Counted from the stretch's first letter, positions 10,108 to 18,759 are shown. The stretch: 64,000 bases of DNA from CAVVAE01 sp963746185 (GCA_963746185.1 CAVVAE010000004.1:1674001-1738000), one strand, 5' to 3'. The notes: generated from the letters alone by a model not told the origin. Numbers and translations: made by a program.

Positions 10108-11331
10108 CTAGGGGCGAGCCTTGTCGGCGGAGGCCAGCACGGGGTCGTCGGCGTCGGACGTGAGCTGTTTGTCGAAATAGTCTCGGGCGGCTTCGAAGAG
10201 TTCAACCTCTTGGCCCGCCTGCTCCGAGAGGTACCACCGATTCTCGAGGATCTCGTGGAACATCTCCGCTGGCTCGAGCGATGACCGTTTCTCCGGCGGC
10301 GCCATCGCCATGATCGGCTCGAAGATCTGGGTCAGCCAGCGGTGCGCGACCATCGCCTCATCTTCGGCCTGGAGCTCGTTCGCGGCTGCGTAAGCATCGA
10401 GGTCGTTGAGCAGCCGTCGCGCCTGGTTGTCCTCGACGTCCATGCCTGTCAGGCCCTGCAGCCGCCGGCGATGATGGCCGGGCTCGACGCACTTGGGCTG
10501 GATGCGGACCGACTCGCCGTTCCAGTCCGTGACGATGTCGAGCTCGTCGACGTCGAATCCGAGCTCATTGAGACGCTCGATCCGTTGTTGGATCCGCCAC
10601 ATCTCCTCCGTACTGAAGTCCTCGACCCCCGTCAGCTCGGCCCACAGCGACTCATAGCGCGACTGCAAGCGATCGACGATGGCATGGGCGTCGAGGTCCT
10701 CGTCGAAGAAGCCCCCGGCCTGCAGGTCGAGCAATTCTCCGAACACGTTTCCCACCGCGGTGTCGAGGTCGTGGGCGCGCTGCCCGTCGCTGAGCTGCTC
10801 GTGCAGCTCACCGGTCTCGGCATCCACCAAGTACGCCGCGAAGTCACCAGCAGCCCGTCGGAACAAGGTGTTCGACAGTGAGCAGTCACCCCAGTAGAAG
10901 CCGACCAGGTGCAGCCGGGTGACGAGGACGACGAGCCCGTCGACCAGCCGCGGCAGCGTATCGGGGCGCACGCCACGGGAAAAGATCTCGCGGTAGGGCA
11001 TCGAGTGCTGCAGATGGCGGGTGACGAGGACCGGCTCGATCTCGTCACCGTCGGGAGACTCCCGTCCTGTGACGACTCCCACGGGCTCGACCGCCGGCGG
11101 GTGCATCCGCCGCAAGTCACGGAGCAGCCGGTACTCTCGGAGAGCGATCGGCTCCCGGGTCTCCTTGAGCGCAAAGATCTGATCGCTCAGACGAACGAAC
11201 CGCACCACGTGGCGGGAGAGGCCTCGCGGCAAGGGCACCATGAACGGCCCGTCCCACTCCTCCAGCGGCAGGTGCCACGGCAGCGTGAGGAGCGCCGGGT
11301 GCGGATTGGTTGCCACGATCCGCAGGGCCAT
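10108..11331 (-). CDS. DUF4032 domain-containing, kinase-fold-like protein
   Basis: A 407-residue cytoplasmic protein. The N-terminal half resembles a lipopolysaccharide-kinase/protein-kinase fold: a Lys-containing strand (FALKETREPIALREY), then a catalytic-loop-like GDCSLSNTLFRR and a VDAETGE metal-site-like segment. The C-terminal half is the DUF4032 domain, common in actinobacteria and uncharacterised. Kinase activity is inferred from these motifs only. The GDCSLSN motif has Cys where classic kinases have HGD-x-x-x-x-N spacing. It sits directly upstream of the small membrane protein. Confidence 0.78.
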   Translation of the reverse strand: MALRIVATNPHPALLTLPWHLPLEEWDGPFMVPLPRGLSRHVVRFVRLSDQIFALKETREPIALREYRLLRDLRRMHPPAVEPVGVVTGRESPDGDEIEPVLVTRHLQHSMPYREIFSRGVRPDTLPRLVDGLVVLVTRLHLVGFYWGDCSLSNTLFRRAAGDFAAYLVDAETGELHEQLSDGQRAHDLDTAVGNVFGELLDLQAGGFFDEDLDAHAIVDRLQSRYESLWAELTGVEDFSTEEMWRIQQRIERLNELGFDVDELDIVTDWNGESVRIQPKCVEPGHHRRRLQGLTGMDVEDNQARRLLNDLDAYAAANELQAEDEAMVAHRWLTQIFEPIMAMAPPEKRSSLEPAEMFHEILENRWYLSEQAGQEVELFEAARDYFDKQLTSDADDPVLASADKARP

Positions 11332-11369
11332 GCCTCGATCTTTCCACGCCGGTCCGGAGGAAGGCGAAG

Positions 11370-11840
11370 CTAGTCGCGGGTGACCCCGTGGTTCTCCTCG
11401 GTGGCCAGCCAGGCGGGGCCGGGTGCGACCTCCCCTTGCACGTCGTCAGGGTTGCTCAACGCACACGTACGAAGGCTCAGGCAGCCGCAGCCGATGCAGC
11501 TGGTGAGCTTGGTCTTGAGGCGTTCCAGGTCGGCGATCTGCTGGTCGATCCGGTTGGTCCAGGCATGTGAGACTCGTTGCCAGTCGGCTTTGTTCGGCGT
11601 ACGACGTTCGGGCAACGTGGCCAACGCCTCCGCGATCTCGTCGAGGCTCAGACCTACGCGCTGTGCCGCGCGGATGAACGCGACCCGGCGAAGCATGTGG
11701 CGGCGATAGCGGCGCTGGTTGCCGCTGGTGCGCTCGGCATCGATGAGGCCGACCTCTTCGTAGAATCGGAGCGCGGATGCCGCCACCCCCGATCGGGCAG
11801 ACAACTCACCGATCGTGAGGTGGTCCGGCATCCGCGTCAT
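11370..11840 (-). CDS. soxR: Redox-sensitive transcriptional activator SoxR (MerR family)
   Basis: A 156-residue MerR-family regulator. It has an N-terminal winged helix-turn-helix (LTIGELSARSGVAASALRFYEEVGLI), a dimerisation coiled coil, and the C-terminal [2Fe-2S] ligand set CIGCGC...C (Cys-x2-Cys-x-Cys-x5-Cys). Oxidation of the cluster by redox-cycling compounds turns SoxR into an activator of promoters with a 19-20 bp spacer. A near-perfect SoxR box at 12176-12193 lies ahead of the nearby transketolase pair, which makes those genes the obvious local target. Two adjacent ATGs (11840, 11831) are possible starts. Confidence 0.95.
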   Translation of the reverse strand: MTRMPDHLTIGELSARSGVAASALRFYEEVGLIDAERTSGNQRRYRRHMLRRVAFIRAAQRVGLSLDEIAEALATLPERRTPNKADWQRVSHAWTNRIDQQIADLERLKTKLTSCIGCGCLSLRTCALSNPDDVQGEVAPGPAWLATEENHGVTRD

Positions 11841-11876
11841 GCATCAGCCCTTACTACTTCTGGGACGCAGCTGTGG

Positions 11877-12050
11877 CTACTTCTTGAACGCGTCCTTCAC
11901 GTTTTCGCCAGCTTGCTTCAGGTTGGCCTTGGACTGGTCGGTCTCGCCTTCGGCGCGCATCCTGTCGTCGCCCTTGGCCTCTCCGGTCTTCTCCTTGGCC
12001 TTGCCCTTCGCTTCCTCGGCCTTGTTCTTGATCTTGTCGTCGAGCCCCAT
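11877..12050 (-). CDS. CsbD family stress protein
   Basis: A 57-residue, highly charged, Lys/Ala/Glu-rich protein (MGLDDKIKNKAEEAKGKAKE then repeated KxxGEAKGDDRM-type segments). It matches CsbD-family general-stress proteins, whose biochemical role is unknown. The start at 12050 has a strong GGAGG site 7 bases upstream; a longer reading to 12125 has none. It lies upstream of soxR on the same strand, with a 36-base gap. Confidence 0.88.
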   Translation of the reverse strand: MGLDDKIKNKAEEAKGKAKEKTGEAKGDDRMRAEGETDQSKANLKQAGENVKDAFKK

Positions 12051-12171
12051 CTGAATACCTCCGCTAAGTCGTCGAATCAGACACCTCTGTCCAGAAACCG
12101 ACGTACCCACTTGCGACGCCACCATGCAAGCGGGGATTGAGGTGGGCGTTATTCACCTCACATCCCAACGC

Positions 12172-12202
12172 TTGACCTCAAGTTTACTTGAGATTGCAGA
12201 GT
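12172..12202 (+). promoter_or_regulatory. SoxR box within a promoter of 19-bp spacing, upstream of transketolase genes
   Basis: CCTCAAGTTTACTTGAGA at 12176-12193 matches the E. coli soxS SoxR site (CCTCAAGTTAACTTGAGG, from memory) at 16 of 18 positions. It contains perfect 7-bp arms CTCAAGT/ACTTGAG. It lies between TTGACC (12172-12177) and CAGAGT (12197-12202), a 19-bp spacer as expected for MerR-family activation. The start codon at 12210 is 7 bases after the -10, so the transcript is probably leaderless. Confidence 0.8.
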
Positions 12203-12209
12203 AGACGAT

Positions 12210-12911
12210 ATGACGACGAAAACACGCCAGCGCGACGCGCTCGGCTACGACGACTTGCGCGAGTTGATGGCCCTGCAAACGGGCGATGAGAAGCACGAGG
12301 AAGCGTCGACGTCGACGCTCGACGTGATTTGGGTGCTCTACGACCAGGTGCTCGACATCTCCCCGGAGACGATCGACGACCCAAGACATGACCGCTTCTA
12401 CCTGAGCAAGGGCCACGGACCAGTCGCCTACTACGCCATACTGGCGGCCAAGGGCTACATCCCGCTGTCCTGGCTGCCGGACTTCGGGTCGTTCGACTCG
12501 CCGCTGGGCTACCACCCGGATCGCAACCTGGTCCCCGGAGTCGAGATCTCGTCCGGCTCACTTGGCCACGGCTTGCCGCTGGCCGTGGGTACGACGCTCG
12601 GGCTTCGCGGTCAAGGCATCACGTCGCGCGTGGTCACGCTGGTCGGGGACGGGGAGCTCGACGAGGGGACCAATGCCGAGGCGATCGCCGTGGCCGGCGC
12701 CTTCGGACTCGACCGATTGACAGTGGTCGCCATCGACAACAACTCCGACTCGCTTGGCTGGGCTGGTGGACTCGAGCGCAGGTTCGCGGTCGAGAGCTGG
12801 TCGGTGCGGCGCGTCGACGGACGCGACCACGAAGGGCTGCGCCAAGCACTGCGCCACACGGATGACACCGCGCCGACCCTGGTCGTCGCTGAGATCGAGG
12901 GGTACGGATGA
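12210..12911 (+). CDS. Transketolase, N-terminal (TPP-binding) subunit
   Basis: A 233-residue half-transketolase. It shows the conserved His region LSKGHGPVAYYAIL, GSLGHGLPLAVG, and the thiamine-diphosphate motif GDGELDEGTNAEAIAVAG...NNS. It should pair with the next gene product to form a complete two-subunit transketolase that moves two-carbon units between sugar phosphates. The gene starts about 7 bases after the -10 of a SoxR-type promoter and overlaps the C-terminal subunit gene by 4 bases. Split transketolases are often used in specialised sugar pathways, so a role other than the pentose phosphate pathway is possible. Confidence 0.9.
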   Translation: MTTKTRQRDALGYDDLRELMALQTGDEKHEEASTSTLDVIWVLYDQVLDISPETIDDPRHDRFYLSKGHGPVAYYAILAAKGYIPLSWLPDFGSFDSPLGYHPDRNLVPGVEISSGSLGHGLPLAVGTTLGLRGQGITSRVVTLVGDGELDEGTNAEAIAVAGAFGLDRLTVVAIDNNSDSLGWAGGLERRFAVESWSVRRVDGRDHEGLRQALRHTDDTAPTLVVAEIEGYG

Positions 12912-13840
12912 CCACCACCATGGCCGCGCAGAGCCAGCCAGTTCGCCGACCGCGGCTGCCGATGCGGGAGCAGTTCGCCGCAACGACGACCGACCTTCTC
13001 GACTCCGACCTGTCAGTGGCGCTCGTCCTGGCCGACATCTCCGAGTCCCTCTTCCACCGCGCAATCGCTCGACACCCGGATCGGGTCATCAACCTCGGCA
13101 TCCGCGAACAGCTCGCCGTCAATGTGGGCGCGGGCATTGCCCTCACGGGGATGCGACCCATCGTCCATACGATCGCGTCGTTCCTCGTCGAGCGCTCCTT
13201 CGAGCAGATCAAGCTCGGCTTTTCTCACCAGGACGTCGGGGGAGTCCTGGTGAGCAACGGAGCGTCGTATGACATCTCCACAAGCGGGCGGACCCACCAG
13301 TCACCTGGCGACGTCGCGCTGATCGACACGTTGCCCGGCTGGGAGATCCACGTGCCTGGTCACCCTGACGAACTCGACACCCTGCTCAGGCAGGCTGTCG
13401 CAAGCGATGGTCGGGTCTACATCCGCACGAGCACCGACACCAACGCCGCCGCCTATCCGACAGGTGGCCTTCACGTCGTACGTCGAGGCGGTCAGGGGAC
13501 CGTGATCGCCGTCGGTCCGATGCTCGACAACGTGCTCGAGGCCGTCGGGGACTTCGACGTCACGTTGCTCTACGCATCGACGATCAGGCCGTTCGATGCC
13601 GAGACGTTGGTGGCGACTCTCGGCATGGCCGACGTCGTACTCGTCGAGCCGTATGCCGTAGGCACCTCGGCGTGGGTCGTGTCGCAGGCGCTGGCTCATG
13701 TGCCACACCGGCTGGAATCGATCGGCGTACCGCGCGTCGAGCTGCGCCGGTATGGCACTCCGGCTGAGCACGAAGCCGAGCACTGCCTCGACGCTGCCGG
13801 CCTGCGTCGCACCATCGGAGACTTCCTGTCTGACCGCTGA
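12908..13840 (+). CDS. Transketolase, C-terminal (pyrimidine-binding) subunit
   Basis: A 310-residue partner of the preceding gene. The pyrimidine-binding domain has INLGIREQLAVNVGAGIALTGMRPIVHTIASF, including the catalytic-type Glu in GIREQ. The C-terminal transketolase domain follows (GTVIAVGPMLDNVLEA...LYASTIRPFDAETL). The start overlaps the upstream stop (ATGA-type), so the two chains are made in step. Together they match the length of a full transketolase minus part of the middle linker. Substrate is not determined by the sequence. Confidence 0.9.
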   Translation: MTTTMAAQSQPVRRPRLPMREQFAATTTDLLDSDLSVALVLADISESLFHRAIARHPDRVINLGIREQLAVNVGAGIALTGMRPIVHTIASFLVERSFEQIKLGFSHQDVGGVLVSNGASYDISTSGRTHQSPGDVALIDTLPGWEIHVPGHPDELDTLLRQAVASDGRVYIRTSTDTNAAAYPTGGLHVVRRGGQGTVIAVGPMLDNVLEAVGDFDVTLLYASTIRPFDAETLVATLGMADVVLVEPYAVGTSAWVVSQALAHVPHRLESIGVPRVELRRYGTPAEHEAEHCLDAAGLRRTIGDFLSDR

Positions 13841-13885
13841 TCCTGCTTTCCTCAGCCACCACCCTGCTCGGGTGAGTATTCACTC

Positions 13886-13916
13886 TTGACAACGCATTCC
13901 CATATAGGAATATGAT
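13886..13916 (+). promoter_or_regulatory. arsR promoter with overlapping inverted-repeat operator
   Basis: TTGACA (13886-13891) and TATGAT (13911-13916) form a near-consensus promoter with a 19-base spacer. An inverted repeat, ATTCC-catata-GGAAT (13896-13911), lies between the hexamers. The start codon at 13923 is 6 bases after the -10, suggesting leaderless transcription. The repeat is the likely autoregulatory ArsR site. Confidence 0.7.
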
Positions 13917-13922
13917 GGGAAC

Positions 13923-14279
13923 ATGGCACGAGCAGCAACGACGACAGACGCGTTCAACGCGGTGGCCGAGCCCCGGCGACGTCAGATCCTCGACGTCCTC
14001 GCCGGTGGAGAGCGCCCCGTCAACGACCTCGTCGCGGCGCTCGGGCTGGCACAGCCGCAGGTGTCCAAGCACCTGAAGGTGTTGCGCGAGGTCGGGCTCG
14101 TAGCGGTCCGCGATGAGGGCCGGCAGCGGATGTACCGGCTCAACGGCAGACCGCTCAAGCCCATCCACGACTGGGTCAAGAACTATGAGCAGACGTGGTC
14201 GCAACGCTTCGACCGGCTGGATGTCGTCTTGGCAGAACTCAAGGAACAGGAGCATGGAGATGGTGGAGATGACGAGTAG
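13923..14279 (+). CDS. ArsR/SmtB-family transcriptional regulator
   Basis: A 118-residue winged helix protein (FNAVAEPRRRQILDVLAGGERPVNDLVAALGLAQPQVSKHLKVLREVGLV). It lacks the clustered Cys metal-binding motif of metal sensors. It belongs to the subgroup that is paired with SRPBCC/AHSA1 proteins, as here, where the next gene overlaps its end. It probably represses its own operon through the inverted repeat in the promoter. The ligand is unknown. Confidence 0.9.
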   Translation: MARAATTTDAFNAVAEPRRRQILDVLAGGERPVNDLVAALGLAQPQVSKHLKVLREVGLVAVRDEGRQRMYRLNGRPLKPIHDWVKNYEQTWSQRFDRLDVVLAELKEQEHGDGGDDE

Positions 14280-14748
14280 CGGCACGGCCGTAGTGACCTT
14301 GCCGACGGACACCCAGATCATGATCACGCGGGAGTTCGATGCCCCCAAACACCTGGTCTACAAGGCCTGGACCACTCCCGAGCTGATCAAGCGCTGGTGG
14401 ACTGGAGAGCGCGGCGAAGTCGTCAGCGTCGACGTCGATCTCCGAGTCGGCGGTACGTGGCGCTACGTGATGACGGCGAACCAGGGCTTCGAGGTTGCGT
14501 TCCACGGTGAGTACCGCGAAGTCGTCCCGGACGAGCGCCTCGTGTACACCGAGGTCTACGAAGGCGTGCCCGATGCCGAAGCCGTGGACACCAGCACGTT
14601 CACCGAGCAGGACGGCAGAACGACGGTCACCGTCCTCGTGCAGCACTCGTCGAAGGAGAATCGCGACGGGCACATCAACTCCGGGATGGAGGACGGCATG
14701 CAGGAGGCGCTGGACGCACTTGAGCGAGTGGCGGTGTCGCTTCGCTGA
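14254..14748 (+). CDS. SRPBCC / AHSA1-like protein
   Basis: About 164 residues with the START-like (SRPBCC) ligand-binding fold typical of AHSA1-family proteins: ITREFDAPKHLVYKAWTTPELIKRWW near the N-terminus and a terminal helix (GMEDGMQEALDALERV). The open reading frame overlaps the arsR stop by 26 bases, which suggests translational coupling. Three near ATGs (14254, 14260, 14269) are possible; AGGAG spacing favours 14260. ArsR plus SRPBCC pairs are common; the ligand remains unknown. Confidence 0.87.
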   Translation: MEMVEMTSSGTAVVTLPTDTQIMITREFDAPKHLVYKAWTTPELIKRWWTGERGEVVSVDVDLRVGGTWRYVMTANQGFEVAFHGEYREVVPDERLVYTEVYEGVPDAEAVDTSTFTEQDGRTTVTVLVQHSSKENRDGHINSGMEDGMQEALDALERVAVSLR

Positions 14749-14819
14749 CCCTGGCGAGCCCTCCCACTCGGCGACACGTCCGCCCACCGGCAGGACCTGT
14801 CTCGTGAGATCGTGTCGCC

Positions 14820-15566
14820 ATGGACGTCAGGACGGATCGACTGCCTGTGCGGCTGGCGATGTGGTCGGGTCCTCGGAACATCTCGACCGCGATGATGCGG
14901 TCATGGGAGAACCGTCCTGACACGTTCGTCGTGGACGAGCCGCTCTACCCGCACTTCCTGGCAGCCACCGGGATCGATCATCCGGGGCGTGATGAGGTGC
15001 TCGCCGTTGGCGAGACCGACTGGCAGGTGGTTGTCGAGCAACTCCTCGGACCAGTGCCGGGTGGTGCGCCGGTGTTCTACCAGAAGCAGATGGCGCACCA
15101 CCTTGTTGCTGACGTAGGTCATGCGTGGATCGGCGAACTGACAAACGTGTTGTTGATCAGGGATCCCCGTGAGGTGGTCGCGTCGTACATCAGGTCAAGA
15201 GAAGACGTGACACCCGACGACATCGGCCTACCGCAACAGACCGTGTTGTACGACGAGTGGGCGGCGGCCGGCTCGACACCTCCGGTGATTGACGCGGCCG
15301 ACTTCCTGAGCGACCCCGAGACGTACTTGCGTGCACTGTGCGAGCTGGTCGACGTCGACTTCTCGGAGCGGATGTTGCATTGGCCAGCGGGACCTCGTGA
15401 CACCGATGGGATCTGGGCGCCGTACTGGTATGACGCGGTGCTCGAGTCGACCGGTTTCGCGCCGTACCGCAGCCGGACTGTCGAGCTCGATGGCCAACCG
15501 GCAGACGTGGCCGAGACGTGCCGGCCGCTCTACGAACGCCTGCATGCGGTCCGTTGGGCCCCTTAG
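14820..15566 (+). CDS. Sulfotransferase family protein
   Basis: A 248-residue cytoplasmic protein. The N-terminal PAPS 5'-phosphosulfate loop-like motif is MWSGPRNISTAMMRSWENR, and the core segment VLLIRDPREVVASYIRSRED matches the 3'-phosphate-binding region of sulfotransferases. It would transfer sulfate from PAPS to an unknown acceptor. Some members of this subgroup are annotated only as sulfotransferase-like, so activity is not certain. It stands alone, convergent with the next SDR gene. Confidence 0.8.
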   Translation: MDVRTDRLPVRLAMWSGPRNISTAMMRSWENRPDTFVVDEPLYPHFLAATGIDHPGRDEVLAVGETDWQVVVEQLLGPVPGGAPVFYQKQMAHHLVADVGHAWIGELTNVLLIRDPREVVASYIRSREDVTPDDIGLPQQTVLYDEWAAAGSTPPVIDAADFLSDPETYLRALCELVDVDFSERMLHWPAGPRDTDGIWAPYWYDAVLESTGFAPYRSRTVELDGQPADVAETCRPLYERLHAVRWAP

Positions 15567-15578
15567 TCCTAGCACCTC

Positions 15579-16241
15579 TCAGGGCTTGCCGTCGAAGGGG
15601 ACCTCAGGGGTCCAGGTGTCGTCGTCGCGAGTCGATGCGGCAAACAACGCTTCTGCGACATGAGAGACGTCGAACGGCGTACCGGCTCCAAGCGTGCCGT
15701 TGACGGTGAGCGACATCGCGCGGATGCCGTCCGGGCGTAGCGTCGTATCGAGGGAGAACATCAGGTTTCGTAGGCCGGCCTTCTGGACGCCGAGTGACGC
15801 CGCACGGTTCCAGGGCCTGTCGGCGGCCATGCTGCCGGTGGCGGTGACTCGCCCTCCGGTCCTCATGTGCGGCCGCGCCGCTTGAACGGCGTCGAGAACC
15901 GGGCCTACGCCGAGCCGGACGTCCTCGAGCAACTCGTCGGGGGTGAGTTCGAGTGGCGTCTTCTCGCGGAACGCGCTGGGGTTGAAGTGCAGCTGGTCGA
16001 TCGTCCCGGAGAAACCGCCGAACCTGTCGACGGCCGCCCTGAACGCAGCGGAGTCGGTGATGTCCACCGGAGTCCAGCCGGCGGTGATGCCCGCGGCCTG
16101 GAGTTCCTTGCCGAGCTTCTCGACCTGCTTCTCGTCGCGCGAGACGAGAGCTACGGCATAGCCGGCTCCGCCGAAGCGGTGCGCGATCGCTGCTCCAAGA
16201 CCAGGTCCAGCTCCGACGACGACGATCACGGGGGCGGTCAT
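15579..16241 (-). CDS. Short-chain dehydrogenase/reductase (SDR)
   Basis: A 220-residue Rossmann-fold oxidoreductase with the cofactor motif VVVGAGPGLGAAIAHRFG at the N-terminus. The usual catalytic Tyr-x3-Lys is not obvious: the region after TGSMAADRPWNRAASLGVQKAG has Lys but no Tyr four residues earlier. The enzyme may therefore be atypical or non-catalytic. Cofactor preference and substrate are unknown. Confidence 0.82.
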   Translation of the reverse strand: MTAPVIVVVGAGPGLGAAIAHRFGGAGYAVALVSRDEKQVEKLGKELQAAGITAGWTPVDITDSAAFRAAVDRFGGFSGTIDQLHFNPSAFREKTPLELTPDELLEDVRLGVGPVLDAVQAARPHMRTGGRVTATGSMAADRPWNRAASLGVQKAGLRNLMFSLDTTLRPDGIRAMSLTVNGTLGAGTPFDVSHVAEALFAASTRDDDTWTPEVPFDGKP

Positions 16242-16363
16242 CGTGGCAGCCTAGAACAGAAAGGTGACGCCGACATCTGTGGATTGTTCTCCCCCGGGTG
16301 ACAACCTGTGAGCGCCGGACTCCGTAGTACAGGTGACAGCGAAGGCCACGAGCGGGGGCGAGG

Positions 16364-16891
16364 ATGAGGGACAAGAGCGAGAGAGACGCCGAGTTCACTG
16401 CCTTCGTGGCTGCTCGGCGGCCTCAGCTTCGGCGCACGGCGTACCTGCTGTGCGGCGACTGGCATGCGGCCGAGGACCTGGTGCAGGTGGCCTTAGCCAA
16501 GGTGTACGCCGCCTGGCCTCGGCTTCGGAACGACATCACCCCGGACGCCTACACCCGCCGGACCTTGGTCCGAGTCCACATTGACGAGACGCGGCGACCC
16601 TGGCGGCGCGAGGTGAGCAGGAGCGAGAGCCCCGAGGTCGCTGCAACGTCAGGACTGGAGTGGGAGGAACGCGAAGCGCTGCTGGCGGCGCTCGACGCGC
16701 TGGCGCCAGGCCAACGTCGCATCGTCGTACTCCGCCACTGGCTCGGGCTCAGCGTGGAGGAGACGGCGGTCGACCTCGGATGCTCGACCGGGACGGTCAA
16801 GAGCCAGACGGCGCGTGCTGTCACACGCTTGCGGGCTGCCTTGGAGGGCAATCCGCTGACGAGGGAGGACAACCATGAACCAACCCGATGA
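16364..16891 (+). CDS. SigE-family ECF RNA polymerase sigma factor
   Basis: A 175-residue sigma factor. Region 2 (FVAARRPQLRRTAYLLCGDWHAAEDLVQVALAKVYAAW) and region 4 (ALDALAPGQRRIVVLRHWLGLSVEETAVDLGCSTGTVKSQTARAVTRL) are both clear. It matches the actinobacterial SigE-like group. It overlaps the following gene by 17 bases. The partner is a membrane protein with a short cytoplasmic N-terminus, the arrangement expected for control of the sigma factor by an extracytoplasmic signal. Promoter targets are unknown. Confidence 0.92.
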   Translation: MRDKSERDAEFTAFVAARRPQLRRTAYLLCGDWHAAEDLVQVALAKVYAAWPRLRNDITPDAYTRRTLVRVHIDETRRPWRREVSRSESPEVAATSGLEWEEREALLAALDALAPGQRRIVVLRHWLGLSVEETAVDLGCSTGTVKSQTARAVTRLRAALEGNPLTREDNHEPTR

Positions 16892-17849
16892 CCTCGACAA
16901 GTTCGGAACTGACCCTGAGTTGCAGCACCGCCTGAACAGCCTGCTGTCGGGCGAGCCGCCGATGGAGTCGATGCCTGCAGACGATCTGCATCGCGGTCGG
17001 CGGCTGGTGCGGCGTCGTCGCTGGGGAGCGGTCGGCACCGCTGCTGTTCTCGTTCCGGCGCTGGCTGTTGGTGCAGCCGCCGCCTCAAACGGTCTCTTCT
17101 CCGGCAGCTCTCCGGCGGGGGGCACGAAGCTCGTTCCGGCCGACGGCACCGAACCCATGCCTACGGACTCCGAATGCCGGCTGACCAGGCAACCCGGCGA
17201 TGATGCATCGGGAGGAGCAGAGACGAGCCGCAAGATCGGCGGGGTCCCGGTCCACGAGCAGGACGAATGGCCCGCGGAGCCCGACATCAACGGAATGGAT
17301 GACTGCGCCTTCTACACGGTTGACGTAGAGACCGGAAGGATGCTCGACCGCCTGAGGCAACTGCTGACGGATCAGCTCGACCCGTCCGGAGCCAACACCG
17401 ATGAGACCATCATCGACTCGTCACTCGAGATGGAGCCGAATGGCGCCGAGTGGACGGACGGGATCGGTACGACCGGCGTTGTTGCCGGCACCTCCTGGAT
17501 CGAGGGCGATCGAGAAGGTGCCGTGGCGATCAATGTCGTCAAGGCCGGGACGACAGATGTCGAGAACGGATGTGATGACGGCTTGCTCCAGGGTGGTCCT
17601 TCGGTGCTCTGCGAAGAACAGCCGCTTCCTGATGGCACTGTCGTCCTGGTCGGCTACGGCGCGCAGGATGGCGCCGAGCGAATCCTGGTGCGTCACGAGC
17701 GCGACAATGGCGACGTCGTGATGGTGACTGCCGACGAGGCCAGCGACCGGTGGTGGGAGAACGGATCTGGCCCGGAGCCCTTGGAGCACGCGCCGGTCAC
17801 GGTGGACCAGCTGATCGCGTTGGCCACCCACGAGGGCGCCCACTTCTGA
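16875..17849 (+). CDS. Single-pass membrane protein, putative partner of the SigE-like sigma factor
   Basis: A 324-residue protein. A ~50-residue cytoplasmic N-terminus (DLDKFGTDPELQHRLNSLLSGEPPMESM, then an Arg-rich stretch) is followed by one transmembrane helix (GAVGTAAVLVPALAVGAAAA) and an acidic extracytoplasmic domain of ~240 residues. The translational overlap with the sigma gene supports a functional link. No zinc-binding anti-sigma motif (HxxxCxxC) is present, so an anti-sigma role is inference. Confidence 0.7.
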   Translation: MNQPDDLDKFGTDPELQHRLNSLLSGEPPMESMPADDLHRGRRLVRRRRWGAVGTAAVLVPALAVGAAAASNGLFSGSSPAGGTKLVPADGTEPMPTDSECRLTRQPGDDASGGAETSRKIGGVPVHEQDEWPAEPDINGMDDCAFYTVDVETGRMLDRLRQLLTDQLDPSGANTDETIIDSSLEMEPNGAEWTDGIGTTGVVAGTSWIEGDREGAVAINVVKAGTTDVENGCDDGLLQGGPSVLCEEQPLPDGTVVLVGYGAQDGAERILVRHERDNGDVVMVTADEASDRWWENGSGPEPLEHAPVTVDQLIALATHEGAHF

Positions 17850-17872
17850 CCCGAGTCAAGCAACCCACCTCT

Positions 17873-17912
17873 ACGACGTACGCCGTCCTCGCTGCAGGGC
17901 GGCGTACGTCGT
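17873..17912. terminator. Strong hairpin after the sigma operon
   Basis: Perfect 13-bp inverted repeat (ACGACGTACGCCG at 17873-17885, its complement at 17900-17912) with a 14-base loop, 24 bases after the membrane protein stop. It has no T-run, so it is a terminator-like hairpin rather than a classical intrinsic terminator. Confidence 0.6.
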
Positions 17913-17960
17913 GGTGGCGGTTCGCAACGGTCGGCCACAACTGTCGGTAGGCTCGCGGCC

Positions 17961-18737
17961 ATGCCAGGTCAGCCGTCGTCGTGGGAGGGATCGGTCGCCG
18001 TCGTCACGGGTGCGGGTCGGGGGATCGGCCGCGCGGTCGCGGTCGAACTGAGCAGGCGCGGACTTCGCGTCGCACTCACGTCACGAGGTGAGGACGATCT
18101 GCACAAGACAGCTGCCGCGTGCGAGGGCGAGACGCTGGTGTTCCCTGCAGACCTGACTGACCCGGACGCACCCGAGGCGCTGTTCGCGGCCGTCGAGGAG
18201 GCGTGGGGCTCTGTCGACGTACTCGTTGCCAATGCCGGAGCTGGCGTGTCAGCCCGAGTGCACAAGACCACCGACGAGGACTGGCAGCGGATGCTCGACC
18301 TCAACCTCACTGCACCGTTTCGCTGCCTGCGCCGCGCCCTCCCTCACATGCTCGACGCCGTGGCCGGCCGCGTTGTCGTGATCGCGTCGGTGGCGGCCAA
18401 AGTCGGCGAGCCGTACATCGCGGCATACACCGCCAGCAAGCACGGCGTGCTCGGCCTGGTGCGTTCGGCGGCAGCCGAAGTGGCGGAGACGGGTGTCACC
18501 GTCAACGCGATCTGTCCGGGGTACGTCGACACCCCGATGACCGATGCGACTGTTGCAGGCATCACGGAGAAGACCGGCCGCAGCGAGGCCGAGGCGAGGC
18601 AGATCCTCGCCGACAAGCAGCCGAGTGGACGACTCGTGACGCCGGAAGAGGTCGCGGCTGCAGTGTGGTTCTGCATCGACAACGCGTCGGTCAACGGTCA
18701 AGGGATCAACGTCGACGGCGGAGCTGTGCAGTCATGA
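17961..18737 (+). CDS. SDR-family dehydrogenase, probable 3-hydroxyacyl-CoA dehydrogenase of the aromatic-CoA block
   Basis: A 258-residue SDR enzyme with the cofactor site VTGAGRGIGRAVAVEL, NAGAG, the catalytic Ser region VVIASVAAK, and Tyr-x3-Lys in YTASKHG. The C-terminal QGINVDGGAVQS is typical of FabG-like members. TAGGCT lies 7 bases before the start, so the mRNA may be leaderless. It is followed after 22 bases by a RidA gene and faces the PaaX regulator. This suggests it oxidises or reduces a hydroxyacyl-CoA in the ring-degradation pathway (inference). Confidence 0.87.
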   Translation: MPGQPSSWEGSVAVVTGAGRGIGRAVAVELSRRGLRVALTSRGEDDLHKTAAACEGETLVFPADLTDPDAPEALFAAVEEAWGSVDVLVANAGAGVSARVHKTTDEDWQRMLDLNLTAPFRCLRRALPHMLDAVAGRVVVIASVAAKVGEPYIAAYTASKHGVLGLVRSAAAEVAETGVTVNAICPGYVDTPMTDATVAGITEKTGRSEAEARQILADKQPSGRLVTPEEVAAAVWFCIDNASVNGQGINVDGGAVQS

Positions 18738-18759
18738 TCTCCCCAGCAGAGAGGCGCCG

